DNA from: Arsenophonus apicola
GTDB lineage: Bacteria; Pseudomonadota; Gammaproteobacteria; Enterobacterales; Enterobacteriaceae
Assembly (NCBI RefSeq): GCF_020268605.1
Contig: NZ_CP084227.1
Location: 1-49,653, forward strand
DNA: 49,653 bases
Direction: 5' to 3'
The notes under the pieces were generated by a model. The model searched no databases. It was not told where the DNA came from and worked only from the letters and a program-made list of their open reading frames with translations. A program made the translations under genes and the position numbers. Of the stretch, positions 24,002 to 34,229 are shown piece by piece (the first letter of the stretch is position 1; every line of letters begins with the position of its first letter).

Positions 24002-24541
24002 ATGTCAATACAAAATACCAATTTACACCACAAAAACTACCAGCCACCGATCCAACGGCTGGCAATGGTGATTCGAGACACGCTAGAGGTTGCTGAAAAT
24101 ACAATATTTATCGGACGTGAAAATCTGGCGAATCAAGATTTTGATGCGCCTGTTATCAGTATTGAGCAATCTGGCAACAGTGAAGTCAAAGGCTTTAGCG
24201 AAACATACCGCCGAAACGTTGAAGTGATGGAATACAGCCAGCACGAGAAAATCCTTTTTGACGTGAATGTTTGGGGCAAGCAAGCCTTGCAACGGGCGCA
24301 AATTCTCTTGCGGTTACTTAGAACGCAAAAAGGCTTTGAGCAACAGTGGAAGCACACGATTAGCTTATCTGCGCCAATGGGTGTGCGTGATTTGCACTTT
24401 GCGACAGGTAGCCAGTATCGAGAGCGCGTGATGTTTTCGATTAACGCCTCTGTCGCGGATTATATCAACGTTTCAACACCCTCAATCAATCATCTTACTT
24501 TCCAACTTTCCAACGAAAAAGGTTTACAACATGAACAATAA
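24002..24541 (+). CDS. Phage tail terminator/neck protein
   Basis: 179 residues from ATG 24002 (MSIQNTNLHHKNYQPPIQRL). The sequence PPIQRLAMVIRDTLEVAENT and VEVMEYSQHEKILFDVNVWG resemble the neck or tail-terminator proteins that precede the sheath gene in contractile-tailed phages. The sheath gene starts 11 bp before its stop, so the genes are coupled. A longer frame upstream exists but runs antisense to the moron cassette and lacks an RBS. Confidence 0.65.
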   Translation: MSIQNTNLHHKNYQPPIQRLAMVIRDTLEVAENTIFIGRENLANQDFDAPVISIEQSGNSEVKGFSETYRRNVEVMEYSQHEKILFDVNVWGKQALQRAQILLRLLRTQKGFEQQWKHTISLSAPMGVRDLHFATGSQYRERVMFSINASVADYINVSTPSINHLTFQLSNEKGLQHEQ

Positions 24542-26060
24542 TCTTGGCATCGATATTGAAAATGTTGTCAATGTGCAGCTACTCAAAGAGCAACGAGGCG
24601 CAAATTACGACAACATCAACCACGTCATCATGATGACATCTGAAACGGGCGCGATTTTTGACGGTAAAACGATTCATGCCACCTACAAAAATATCGCAGG
24701 CGTGAAAGCCGATTTTGGCATTACCTCGAAAACCTACCAGATGGCGACTGCCTTTTTTGGCACGTCCCCTAATCCGATAGGCTCCGGTGGCAGTCTGATT
24801 ATCGGACATTGGCGCAAAACTGATTTAACGCTGCCCCCAGTGGAATTTGACACACTGACAGGCTCAGAGATTGACAGCAACGCGTTACTTAAAACGCTGC
24901 GTCAAATTGAAGATGGCAGTATAACACTCGGTGAATTGACGCTTGAAAACCTGAACTTTGGTGATGCGGTCACGTTCTATGATGTGATTAATATCCTCAA
25001 TCAGGCATTGCCAGACGGCTACCCGTCTGCTGAAAATCAGCCCGACAACAACAATCTGCCTACCAACGGAAAGTCCGCCTTTGCATACCTTGACAAGCGT
25101 TTGGTGGTATCAGGAAAAGGATTAGCTAACGCCAGCGAGGGGGGAACAGGTACGTTCATTGGGAATCTGCTAGGACTGGGTGATAGCGCTACCTTGACTA
25201 AAGCGACACCGTCTAAAACTTTGCCCGCCCAATCACCCGATGAGGCAATTGCCGATGTGGTGGCAGCATCTTCGGGTTGTGGGTATTGTTTTGTTGATGA
25301 GCTGACCAATGACCAGATTTTAAAGCTGGCAAGCTACAGTCAAGCCAACAAGATATTGGGCTATCAGGTGGTTTCACATCCTGACAATCTCACGACAAAA
25401 GGCTTGGCATGGCAAGTGAGCAAGAAAGGACAAGAATATTTTCGGCTGCTTTTTTCAAGGCGCAATCAAAAAGCCTTGGCGGTTTCCTATATGGCAAGGG
25501 TGCATGTTGTCGATTTCAGTGCTGAAAATAGTGCCATGACGATTCACTTAAAGGAGCTTGCCTGTGAGCCAGAAAGCTACAGCCAAACCGAGGTAGACAG
25601 TGCGTCATCCGTGGGTATCGATATTTACACTCTGATCAAAGACCGTCCGGTGGTGATGTGCTCAAATGCCAACGAGTTCGTCGATAATGTCTATAACCTG
25701 AAAGCGTATGTCAATCAGGTACAGGTTGATACCTTTAATTTAATGAAATCTACCGCCACCAAAATACCGCAAACGGAAAAAGGGGTGGAATTATTGGTTG
25801 ATTGCATCAATCAGGTGGCAGCGAGATTTGTGAGAGCCAGCGTATTTGCTGCCGGAAAATGGACATCACCGGATACCTTCGGCGATGAAGAGCAATTTAA
25901 GCGTGCCATTGAGAGCAAAGGCTATTTCACCTATGCCAATCTACTCGCAGAGCAATCACAGGTGGACCGCATAAACCGCAAATCGCCCACTATTCAACAG
26001 GCGGTGAAAAATGCCGGAGCATTTCATCGGGCGGATATTATCATTAATTTCAATTACTAG
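24531..26060 (+). CDS. Phage contractile tail sheath protein (DUF3383 type)
   Basis: 509 residues. N-terminal INHVIMMTSETGAIFDGKTI and the following KADFGITSKTYQMATAFFG are typical of DUF3383 sheath-like proteins. The C-terminal part ends AGAFHRADIIINFNY. Length and the neighbouring tube and chaperone genes support the call. It polymerises around the tail tube and contracts on infection. The frame is intact. Confidence 0.85.
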   Translation: MNNNLGIDIENVVNVQLLKEQRGANYDNINHVIMMTSETGAIFDGKTIHATYKNIAGVKADFGITSKTYQMATAFFGTSPNPIGSGGSLIIGHWRKTDLTLPPVEFDTLTGSEIDSNALLKTLRQIEDGSITLGELTLENLNFGDAVTFYDVINILNQALPDGYPSAENQPDNNNLPTNGKSAFAYLDKRLVVSGKGLANASEGGTGTFIGNLLGLGDSATLTKATPSKTLPAQSPDEAIADVVAASSGCGYCFVDELTNDQILKLASYSQANKILGYQVVSHPDNLTTKGLAWQVSKKGQEYFRLLFSRRNQKALAVSYMARVHVVDFSAENSAMTIHLKELACEPESYSQTEVDSASSVGIDIYTLIKDRPVVMCSNANEFVDNVYNLKAYVNQVQVDTFNLMKSTATKIPQTEKGVELLVDCINQVAARFVRASVFAAGKWTSPDTFGDEEQFKRAIESKGYFTYANLLAEQSQVDRINRKSPTIQQAVKNAGAFHRADIIINFNY

Positions 26061-26069
26061 GGGTAAAAC

Positions 26070-26501
26070 ATGGCGCAAATTTCCTATGATGTGGATGCAA
26101 CAACCGTCATTCTTGGCGGTCGAGTCCTGAGTGATTTTATTGCAGGTACTACGGTGCAAATTACTTTCCCCAATCCCGATACTAGCCGTTTTAACGGCTC
26201 TGGAGGTTCGGTCAGTGTGGCAAAACGAACCGATGCCAAAGTTTCCGAGCTTGAATTTCATATTTTAAGGGGCAGTGCCGATGATGTCTGGTTATCCACG
26301 CTACAAGGCAGTGGTGAAGTGACGTTGCTCAATGCTTCGGTGAGCACGTTGTACAAGCTCGACGGCAAAGCCAAAACCGAAACTTTCACGTTTACAGGCG
26401 GCAGTATCACAGACCAGCCACAATTCACTTTTGCTAATACTGATCACAACGCAGAGATGACCTACAAACTGCAATTTCGGGATTTCACCCGCTCAATTTA
26501 A
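26070..26501 (+). CDS. Phage tail tube protein
   Basis: 143 residues, beta-rich: SYDVDATTVILGGRVLSDFI then GTTVQITFPNPDTSRF and a long alternating C-terminal half (TETFTFTGGSITDQPQFTF). It lies 9 bp after the sheath gene and before the tail assembly chaperone, the fixed order in contractile phages. Tube family assigned from fold pattern and position. Confidence 0.8.
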   Translation: MAQISYDVDATTVILGGRVLSDFIAGTTVQITFPNPDTSRFNGSGGSVSVAKRTDAKVSELEFHILRGSADDVWLSTLQGSGEVTLLNASVSTLYKLDGKAKTETFTFTGGSITDQPQFTFANTDHNAEMTYKLQFRDFTRSI

Positions 26502-26513
26502 CAGGAAAAAATC

Positions 26514-27109
26514 ATGACAGAACAAGGATTAGGTAGCCTGACCGGGCTATCGCAGGATGATATTGTCGATATTACCAAAAACAAAACCTTTAAGGTGCAA
26601 GGTAACGAATTTCAGATTGGTAATTTCAATCACCATTTACGGTTAAAAGCGCTGAAAATTGTCGAGGACTTGGGGCAATCAAAACGCATTGCCGCGACGC
26701 TCTCAAGTCATAGTGACGGCAATCTGAGACAGCTTTTCAACCAAATCACCCACGACGGCATGAGTATTAGCAAATTGCCGCACTTTTTTGACGAAAAACC
26801 TGAGCTTTTTATTCCCTTAACGTTAACGGTGTTACACCTCTTCGCAGCCCCTTTTTTATCGGCATTAACGGCGAGCTGACCTTTACCCCGCGTTATCCCA
26901 ATAGCTGGCGACAGTACGTTAGAAAATCCTCACTGAGTGAGCACGACAAACTGCTTTTTTCACTGGTGAAGGCGGGTTACGGCTCCGTGGGTGAGCTTCT
27001 GGCGTTGCGCGATGATGACATGTTCTTCTATCTGAAAACTGCCGAGCACGCCTTTATCACGGGGGCGATTGAGTGGAAACAGCACGACGAAGCGAAGCAA
27101 AAGAGGTGA
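26514..27109 (+). CDS. Tail assembly chaperone with -1 frameshift extension
   Basis: The zero frame encodes 121 residues (MTEQGLGSLTGLSQDD.. to LSALTAS, stop at 26877-26879). At 26852-26858 the heptamer T TTT TTA lies exactly in the zero frame. Slipping back one base continues into an open frame of about 85 codons (IGINGELTFTPRYPNSW.. to DEAKQKR, stop 27107-27109), ending 3 bp before the tape measure ATG. This matches the gpG/gpGT scheme in which both products help build the tail. A lost T would give the same appearance, so the shift should be confirmed. Confidence 0.8.
26852..26858 (+). promoter_or_regulatory. Slippery heptamer TTTTTTA for -1 frameshifting
   Basis: Zero-frame codons are TTT (26853-26855) and TTA (26856-26858), preceded by T at 26852, so it is a canonical X XXY YYZ site. 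It lies 19-21 bases before the zero-frame stop codon. Confidence 0.7.
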
Positions 27110-27112
27110 CGA

Positions 27113-28812
27113 ATGAGTGAAGAAAAGCTAAGTCTGGATATTGGTGTGAATGCCAATGCGGGCGTGATTGATACGTTGATTACTGCGCTTAACGAATTAT
27201 CCCGGCAATTAGGCGGTGTGACGGGGAAATTCACCACGGTGACCGCAAAAGTTGACCAACTTGGCATCGAGAGTGCCAGCACCGCAAAAGACGTTCACAA
27301 AGCCTCAGACTCCGTCGATGAACTTGGCAAAGAGGCGAAAAAAACCGAAAGTATACTCGGCAAATTGGGCGAAAAGCTCAGCGAGTTTAAAGGCATAATC
27401 ACCGGAGCATTTACCCTGACGGCAATTATGAGCGCAGGGGAGCAAATTAATAACTTTAACAAAGCGGTTCGACAAACAGGCATTGACGCAAAATGTTTTC
27501 AGGTGTTAAGAGAAGGCGCGCAAACGGTCGGTGTAAGTTTTGACGAATTGTCGGATGGGGTGAAAGAATTTCAACGGGCGATTAATAGTGACGGCGATAC
27601 CGCAAGCCAAGTATTTAAGAAACTCGGTGTTGCCTTTAAGGATAGTAACGGCAAAATCAGGGATACCAGCGTCTTGTTGCGTGAAACGGGCAGCGCCCTA
27701 AACAATATACAGGACAAAGGCGCAAGAACCGCACTTGCAGAACAGGTTGGTCTTTCCTATGAGATGGTTGATGCCATCGGCAAAACCCGTCAAGAGTGGA
27801 CGGAACTTGAGAAAAAAGTCGCAGAAGGTCGTGCATTAACCCAAGACGATTTGGAACAGGCGGAAATTTTCCGGCGCACGTTCGCCAGTGTCTTACTGCA
27901 ACTGCAACAGATTGCAGAAAAAGTGTTTGCCACCCTTGCGCCGATTTTCAATTTTGTGCTGAAAGGTTTACAGCCTGTGATTGGTTTTATCGCGCGCGTC
28001 GTAGGGGCATTTGCCAAATTAATCACTTTTCTCAACAAAACCACTGACGGCTTTTGGTTGCTGATTCCGGCAGCGTTGGCACTGGTGAAAGTGTTTCCGC
28101 TTATCACGGCAGGGATAAAGGCGATTGGCGCAGCGATCCTTGCTAATCCTGTTTTCTTTGGCGCTACGGTGCTGATTATCGGCATTATCGCCGCCCTTGA
28201 AGACTTGTACGTCTGGTTGAATGGCGGAAAAAGCGTGATTGGCGAATTCTTGGAAGGTTGGGGAATATTTCCGGATGATGTGCGAAAAATGATTGATACG
28301 GTCATCGGTTATTTTTCTGCCATGTGGGATCAAATCATCAAAGACTTCACCGATTTATCCAATTTCCTGACAGCGTTTTTCAGTGATGATTGGGACACGG
28401 TGATTGCCATCCTAAAACAGGCGTTTGTGCAGTTTTGGACGGATTTAAAAGCGATATTTTCACCACTGGTTAACTGGTTCAGTGACAAATTCACCGCAAT
28501 TGGCAACTGGTGTGAAAAAACCTTTAACGATGCCTTCGACGCGGTCACGCAGTTTTTTATTCAGATGTGGGAAGATATCAAAGCGCCGTTCGTCGCTGCG
28601 TGGAATTGGATTAAAGGGATTTTCACGAGCGGTACTGCTGAGACTACTGAGGAGATGACCGCCAGCTTACAAACTGTCGCTGAGATTCTCGAAACGATTT
28701 TTACGACACCGCTTGAAATCGTTAAAGCGCTTTTTTCCGGCAATTTTGGGGATATCGGCAACATCATCAGCGACAAATTTAAAAAAGTGGCGGACGGTGT
28801 GAAGAAGATCTT
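27113..28812 (+). pseudogene. Phage tail tape measure protein, 3' end cut by Tn3 insertion
   Basis: About 566 phage-derived codons, then 12 codons read into the transposon (WGAWKTENILR-like tail, stop 28849). The N-terminus (LSLDIGVNANAGVIDTLITA) is helical, hydrophobic helices occupy about 230-370 (FWLLIPAALALVKVFPLITA, FFGATVLIIGIIAALEDLYV), and the end is rich in Trp and Phe. Tape measure proteins set tail length and are usually longer. The next tail genes (baseplate, fibres) are absent. Confidence 0.85.
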
Positions 28813-28850
28813 GGGGTGCGCTTGGAAAACGGAAAATATCCTACGCTAAG
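28813..28850 (+). repeat. Tn3-family terminal inverted repeat, left
   Basis: 38 bp beginning GGGGTGCGCTTGGAAAACGG and ending CTACGCTAAG. It differs from the right end at two positions. Confidence 0.93.
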
Positions 28851-28947
28851 GCTATTTTATGTACAAATTGATATTGTCTAAATTCTTTTACCTATTTAAC
28901 CACTTCTCTTTCACCTCATCATTGTAAACTCAAAACCTAACCACGCA

Positions 28948-29050
28948 TGACATTTGAGTACACCCCATTGTCACAAGCTAATGGGTTGACATTTTTCTAT
29001 TAGATCATTACTTATCTGTCATATACATTATGATCACCACTTAAACGTCA
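28948..29050 (+). promoter_or_regulatory. Candidate res site of the Tn3 element
   Basis: Three spaced inverted pairs in front of the resolvase gene: TGACA..TGTCA at 28948-28973, TGACA..TGTCA at 28987-29021 and TGATCA..CGTCA at 29031-29050. Three subsites upstream of tnpR is the usual plan for serine resolvases. Confidence 0.6.
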
Positions 29051-29064
29051 TCAATGGGTGAAAA

Positions 29065-29688
29065 ATGTACATTCATGGTTATCTCCGCGCATCAACAAAA
29101 GAACAGGACGCTCTCCGAGCTAAAAATAGGATGAAAGCTTTCGTTGAAGAAAAAGGGTTTCGCATGGCCAGTTGGTACACTGAAAATGTATCTGGGGCCT
29201 CACTCCAACGACCAGAACTTTTACGTTTGCTTGATGATGCAGCATCTGGTGACATTATTCTCATTGAACAGGTTGATCGTCTTTCACGCCTAGATGAAAA
29301 GGGTTGGGAAAAATTAAAACGTCTTATCCAGGAAAAAGACCTTATTGTTGTTAGTTTGGATCTTCCAACAAGCCATATAGCTCTGACGTCAAATGTTGGC
29401 GATGAGTTTACCTTTGTTATGCTTAAAGCTATTAACGGGATGATGTTAGACATGCTGGCTGCTATCGCTAGAAAAGATTATCTGGATCGTCGCCGCCGAC
29501 AACAGGAAGGTATAGCAAAAGCTAAGGCGGTAGGTAAATTCAGGGGGCGTCAGGCTGACCATCAATTGCATGAAAAAATCATTGAACTTCGAGTAAATAA
29601 TAGGCAGAGCATCCGAGATACTGCGAGGTTATGTGGTGTTTCTGAACGAACGGTTATACGCATTGTTAAACAGAAAACATTTTCTTAA
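29065..29688 (+). CDS. tnpR: Serine resolvase TnpR of the Tn3 element
   Basis: 207 residues. N-terminal catalytic domain MYIHGYLRASTKEQDALRAK with the active Ser in RAST, then ILIEQVDRLSRLDEKGW and a long E helix (MLKAINGMMLDMLAAIARKDYLDRRRRQQEG). The C-terminal HTH is RDTARLCGVSERTVIRI. It resolves transposition cointegrates at res. The frame is intact, unlike the neighbouring transposase. Confidence 0.93.
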   Translation: MYIHGYLRASTKEQDALRAKNRMKAFVEEKGFRMASWYTENVSGASLQRPELLRLLDDAASGDIILIEQVDRLSRLDEKGWEKLKRLIQEKDLIVVSLDLPTSHIALTSNVGDEFTFVMLKAINGMMLDMLAAIARKDYLDRRRRQQEGIAKAKAVGKFRGRQADHQLHEKIIELRVNNRQSIRDTARLCGVSERTVIRIVKQKTFS

Positions 29689-29744
29689 TAGGCTTATATT
29701 TTGAAAATCAGAGCGAGCTATGTCCGTATTCTGGGAGAGCATTG

Positions 29745-32722
29745 ATGCCACGACGACAAATACTGAGCAGTGATGAAAAAGAACGTTTACTGGTTGTACC
29801 TGATGATGACATCCTGCTTCAGCACGAATATGTTTTTTAAATGAGCAAGATCTGATTCTCATTAAAAACATCGAAGACCCCTAACCGTTTAGGCTTTGCA
29901 ATTTTACTCTGTTATCTACGAGGGCTGGGTTTTACCCCAGATAAAAATGCGCTTCCCCACGATGGTATTCTATCCAGAGTGGCAGAGAGATTGAAACTCA
30001 ATCCTGATTTATGGCAAAAGTACGCTGCTAGAGAGGAAACCCGTTGGGAGCACCTTGCCGAGCTCTATCGCTATTTACAATTAGTGCCATTCAGTAAGCC
30101 TTTGCAAAAAATGTGCATTAGTCATTTATATCCTCATGCTATGCGAACCGACAAAGGTTTGATCCTTGCTGAAGAGATGCTCATCTGGCTACATAATAAT
30201 AATGTTATCTTCCCTTCCATTGATGTGGTTGAGAGGACCCTTGCTGAAGCCACGACAATTGCGGATAGAGCAGTGTTTACAGCACTGACAACGCAACTGG
30301 AACCACAACATAAAACAGCCTTAGATAATCTGTTGATCTCAGGGGATGAACAACTAAGCCGTCTTGCTTGGCTGCTTCAACCTCCGGGGAAAATTAATGG
30401 TAAAATGTGTTGCAGCATATTGATAGATTAAATGCTATTGAGGGATTGGCTTTACCTGAAGGTATTTCGCTTTCCGTTCACCAAAACCGACTGCTCAAAT
30501 TGGCTCGAGAAGGTAGAAAAATGAATAGCAGGGATCTGGCTAAATTCTCCGAGACACGTCGTTACGCCATGTTGGTTTGTGTTATCTCAGAAGCAAGGGC
30601 CACACTGACTGATGAAATTATCGAATTACATGAACGTATCTTGGGCAGTTTATTCAGTAGAGCAAAGCGTACACAGGCCGAACGACTTCAAAAAACAGGA
30701 AAACTCATTCAGAGTAAGTTAAAGCAATATCTTACCGTTGGGCAGGCTCTGCTAAATGCACGAGAATCAGGGGATGATCCTTGGACTGCAATAGAAGGCG
30801 TACTTCCTTGGCCAGAATTTGTCGCCAGTCTGGAAGAAACACAGTTTTTAGCCCGAAAGGATAATTTTGAGCCTCTTAATCTGATCACCGAAAAATACAG
30901 TACGTTGCGTAAATATGCCCCCCGTATGTTATCAGCATTGCAATTCAAGGCAACTCCTACAGCGCTGTCACTTAGTGAAGCGCTTGAGACCCTTAAAGAA
31001 ATATACCGAAAACAACTCCGAAAGGTGCCGCCATCCGCGCCCATAAATTTTATCCCTGAAAACTGGAAAAAATTGGTCATAACCCCCTCGGGGATTGACC
31101 GAAAATACTATGAGTTTTGTGTCCTTAATGAGCTAAAAGGCGCATTAAGATCGGGTGATATCTGGGTAAAGGGGTCGCGACGCTACCAGAATTTTGACGA
31201 TTATCTTATTCCTTCCGCTGATTTTGAAAAATTACTCAAAGAGACTCAGTTACCACTCGCCATTCCAACAGATTGCCAAAAATACCTTAGCTCACGTATG
31301 GCGCTGTTATCATCACGTCTGGAAGAAGTGAATGCGATGGCGATTGCGGGAGATTTGCATGATGTTGATATATCAGAAAATGGTGTAAAAGTAACGCCAC
31401 TTGATGACAGCGTTCCTTCAGACGTTTCTCCTTTTGCTGACCTCGTTTATGCCATGTTACCTCGCCCAAAAATCACTGAAATATTAGATGAAGTGGACGG
31501 TTGGAGTGGATTTACCCACCACTTTACTCACCTCAAAAATAATCACGTCAGACCCAAAAACAAAAAGTTGTTACTGACGACTATCCTTGCAGATGGTATC
31601 AATTTGGGGATAACGAAAATGGCTCAGTCCTGCCCAGGAACAACAAAATCATCACTCGAAGGTATTCAAGCTTGGTACATCAGAGATGAAACTTATTCAG
31701 CTGCACTTGCTGAGCTGGTGAATACCCAAAAAAAGAGCCCGCTGGCAGCCGTGTGGGGAAATGGTACAACGTCATCATCTGACGGGCAAAATTTTCGGGT
31801 TGGAAGTCATGGTCGATATGCAGGACATGTAAATCTAAAATACGGCCCAGAGCCTGGTGTGCAGATTTATACTCATATCTCAGATCAATACAGCCCATTT
31901 TATACTCAAGTCATTAGCAGAGTAAGAGATTCTACCCATGTACTTGATGGCTTGTTGTATCACGAAAGTGAATTGGAAATTACAGAGCATTATACCGATA
32001 CAGCTGGTTTCACTGAGCATGTCTTCGCACTTATGCATTTATTGGGATTTGCATTCTGCCCTCGGATCAGGGATCTTCCTGAAAAGAAACTATTTATCAA
32101 AGGGAAAGCAAAACAATACCCGGGGCTACAGTCGCTGATATCCTCGACGAGTCTGGATATCCGGGAAATTGAAAAACATTGGCATGAGGTACTTCGGCTG
32201 GCAACCTCGATTAAACAGGGAACAGTCACTGCGTCGCTAATGTTAAAAAAATTGGCGAGTTATCCCAAACAAAATGGTCTGGCAAAAGCATTACGGGAAA
32301 TCGGTCGTATCGAACGAACGCTGTTTATGCTGGATTGGTTTTGCGATCCTGAGCTACGTCGTCGAGTGCAAGCAGGTTTAAATAAGGGTGAAGCTCGCAA
32401 TGCCCTAGCACGAGCCATTTTTATGCACCGGTTAGGCGAAATCAGAGATCGAGGTCTGGAAAATCAAAGCTATCGTGCCTGTGGGTTAACATTGTTAACA
32501 GCGGCGATTACGTTGTGGAATACCGTATATATAGAAAGAGCTATCGAATCTTTAAAACGAAAAGGAATTCAGATTCATGAGGCATTAATTTCTCATTTAT
32601 CCCCTCTAGGTTGGGAGCATATCAATCTAAGTGGTGATTATATCTGGCGGAATAATCTAAAGTTGGGCTCAGGTAAATACCGTCCGTTGCGTGCAGTTAA
32701 TATAGGTCGGTACAAAAAATAA
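29745..32722 (+). pseudogene. tnpA: Tn3-family transposase TnpA, frameshifted
   Basis: About 990 codons if repaired. The start is MPRRQILSSDEKERLL after a GGGAG RBS. Frame breaks lie at a T6 run (29833-29838), an A5 run (29864-29868), a CC pair (29885-29886) and an A4 run (30402-30405). Adding one base at each restores one reading frame. The C-terminal 770 residues are intact and include ILADGINLGITKMAQ, the TDTAGFTEHVFALMHLLGF block and ENQSYRACGLTLLTAAITLW with the late Glu region. The stop lies two bases before the right repeat. As written it cannot encode a full transposase. Confidence 0.88.
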
Positions 32723-32723
32723 G

Positions 32724-32761
32724 CTTAGCGTAGGATATTTTCCGTTTTCCAAGCTGACCCC
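32724..32761 (-). repeat. Tn3-family terminal inverted repeat, right
   Basis: 38 bp, inward complement of the left end. It abuts base 17 of the tnpA codons of IS copy 2 with no matching target duplication. Confidence 0.93.
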
Positions 32762-33120
32762 TACATGTTCACCTTGTCTTTGTGACTAAGTACCGAAAGA
32801 AAGTACTCAGTGGCTTGCACTACAAAGCATTTCATCAGTATGCAGGTGAAGTGTGTCGCGACTTTGGGGCTGATTTAAAGGAAAGTAACGGAGAGTCCGA
32901 TCACGTTCATATGCTGATCGAGTACCCGCCCACAGTGCAGTTGTCAGTACTAGTAAACTCGCTGAAAGCGGTAACGTCTCGTCGTCTGCGTAATGAGTTT
33001 CTAGACTTGCGTGGGGCTTACGGCAAGCCAGTGTTGTGGTCTCGATCATACTTTGCAGGTTCGTGCGGGGGAGCACCGCTGGAAGTTGTTAAGCAATACA
33101 TTCAAAATCAGCGTGGCTGA
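32762..33120 (+). pseudogene. tnpA: TnpA fragment of IS copy 2
   Basis: Lacks the first 16 codons; the frame begins inside HVHLVFVTKYRKK. The HUH and Tyr motifs are still present. A GTG at 32782 could start a 112-residue product, which would lack the first strand of the fold and probably be inactive. Confidence 0.85.
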
Positions 33121-33191
33121 TCATTCTTCGGGCTTTTCAAGCCCGACCAAATTCCCCTCCCACCTTATGTCGGTGGGAGTACCCTTTGGAG
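32762..33191 (-). mobile_element. IS200/IS605 copy 2, truncated (left half only)
   Basis: Identical in sequence to the tnpA half of copies 1 and 3 but in the opposite orientation. It retains the left-end hairpin and the outer GGAGG end, and is followed by GTTAAGATGG (the target 5-mer on the other strand). All of tnpB and the right end are missing, removed at the Tn3 boundary. Confidence 0.92.
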
Positions 33192-33221
33192 GTTAAGATG
33201 GTGATTGCGGAAAGTGATCAT
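33192..33221 (-). pseudogene. 5' end of a phage gene cut by IS copy 2
   Basis: ATG at 33221 opens MITFRNHHLN and runs into the IS at the TTAAC target. It starts 36 bp after the capsid stop, where a head-completion gene is expected. Joined at the target to the fragment at 22851, it reads on in frame into IEKAVKEKY. Confidence 0.45.
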
Positions 33222-33257
33222 CTGACGGTAAGGTTGTTCCGCTTGGGAAACCGCCGT

Positions 33258-34226
33258 CTATGACTTTGGGGCAGTTTTATAATCGGCGTAAACGGCAGAT
33301 AGCGGTTGTTTCCACATCGCACCACCAAAAGCAGAACGATAACCACACTCATAGGTCAGCAAATCCCGCTGGCGAACGGCTAACAACTCCGGCATATGCA
33401 CTTTCATTTCGACATACTCTTCGTCGTAGGTGTAAATTGCCAAGCGGGTTTTGCCTTTGGTTATTTCTCTGGCATATCCTGCCGGAACTTTCACAAAGGT
33501 AATCGTAAAGCTGTCATTACCCGATGCCTTCCTCAACGCAGCCATGATCCTGTCCATCGCAGAAACAGGCAGTAAATCAGTCCCAACAATGGGGCTTTGG
33601 CTATCAAACTTCTGCATTGCCAGCATGAAATCAGCGGCATCCATTGCTATGTGCGTTGGTTGAACCCGATAATCTGAGTTTGCCCACGCCTTGTTGTAAG
33701 TATCCAGCACCAGCTTGATAAACTCATTGGCGATCATGTCTTTCAGTGATTTGCCGGATTCATCATTCATCACCTGAACTTTGCTGCCTGTCAACAATCC
33801 TTCCTGTCCTTTCAAATGTTGATGTCCGAGGTAACCTGCATATTGCAGTGTTGACAGGGCATTGGCGTACAAATCATCCTGTTTTTTACTTTGCAGATTA
33901 ATATTGATTTTGTTGATTTTTTCAAGCTCCTGTTGTGTCCATACAACGGCTTTTGCCCACTGGCAAACAGGCGCTTTGTACATCTCAATGGTGCTATCAA
34001 TCGTCACCAGCGAGTTGGTTTTGTTGCCAATAATGCCGTCTTTGACAGAGCCCAACACCTCGGTAATACCGTATTCTACGTATTCATCGGCAAAATCCAG
34101 TCCTTCGTTGATTGGGATTGCCTCCCCGATATTGATTTCAGGTAACTGTTTTTCCTGTAGCTGCGTGTCACGTTCGGTTAATGCTTCTTGCAACACCGTT
34201 TCAAAATAGGCTTCTTCAATTGCCAT
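33258..34226 (-). CDS. Phage major capsid protein (DUF2184 type)
   Basis: 322 residues: MAIEEAYFETVLQEALTERD, then WAKAVVWTQQELEKINKINI, PTHIAMDAADFMLAMQKF and a C-terminal block VHMPELLAVRQRDLLTYECG with GYRSAFGGAMWKQPLSA. This matches DUF2184 capsid proteins of tailed phages. It lies 3 bp downstream of the cement gene and ends the surviving head module. Intact frame. Confidence 0.85.
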   Translation of the reverse strand: MAIEEAYFETVLQEALTERDTQLQEKQLPEINIGEAIPINEGLDFADEYVEYGITEVLGSVKDGIIGNKTNSLVTIDSTIEMYKAPVCQWAKAVVWTQQELEKINKININLQSKKQDDLYANALSTLQYAGYLGHQHLKGQEGLLTGSKVQVMNDESGKSLKDMIANEFIKLVLDTYNKAWANSDYRVQPTHIAMDAADFMLAMQKFDSQSPIVGTDLLPVSAMDRIMAALRKASGNDSFTITFVKVPAGYAREITKGKTRLAIYTYDEEYVEMKVHMPELLAVRQRDLLTYECGYRSAFGGAMWKQPLSAVYADYKTAPKS

Positions 34227-34229
34227 CGG

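Larger units (their letters stand above)
28813..32761 (+). mobile_element. Tn3-family transposon with broken transposase (3949 bp)
   Basis: Bounded by 38-bp inverted repeats (28813-28850 and 32724-32761) that start GGGGT, share TTGGAAAACGGAAAATATCC and end CTAAG. It carries a res site, a serine resolvase and a transposase gene in several frames. The flanking 5-mers differ (ATCTT left, TACAT right), so no target duplication survives. The left flank is the tape measure gene and the right flank lies inside tnpA of an IS200/IS605 copy. Confidence 0.93.
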
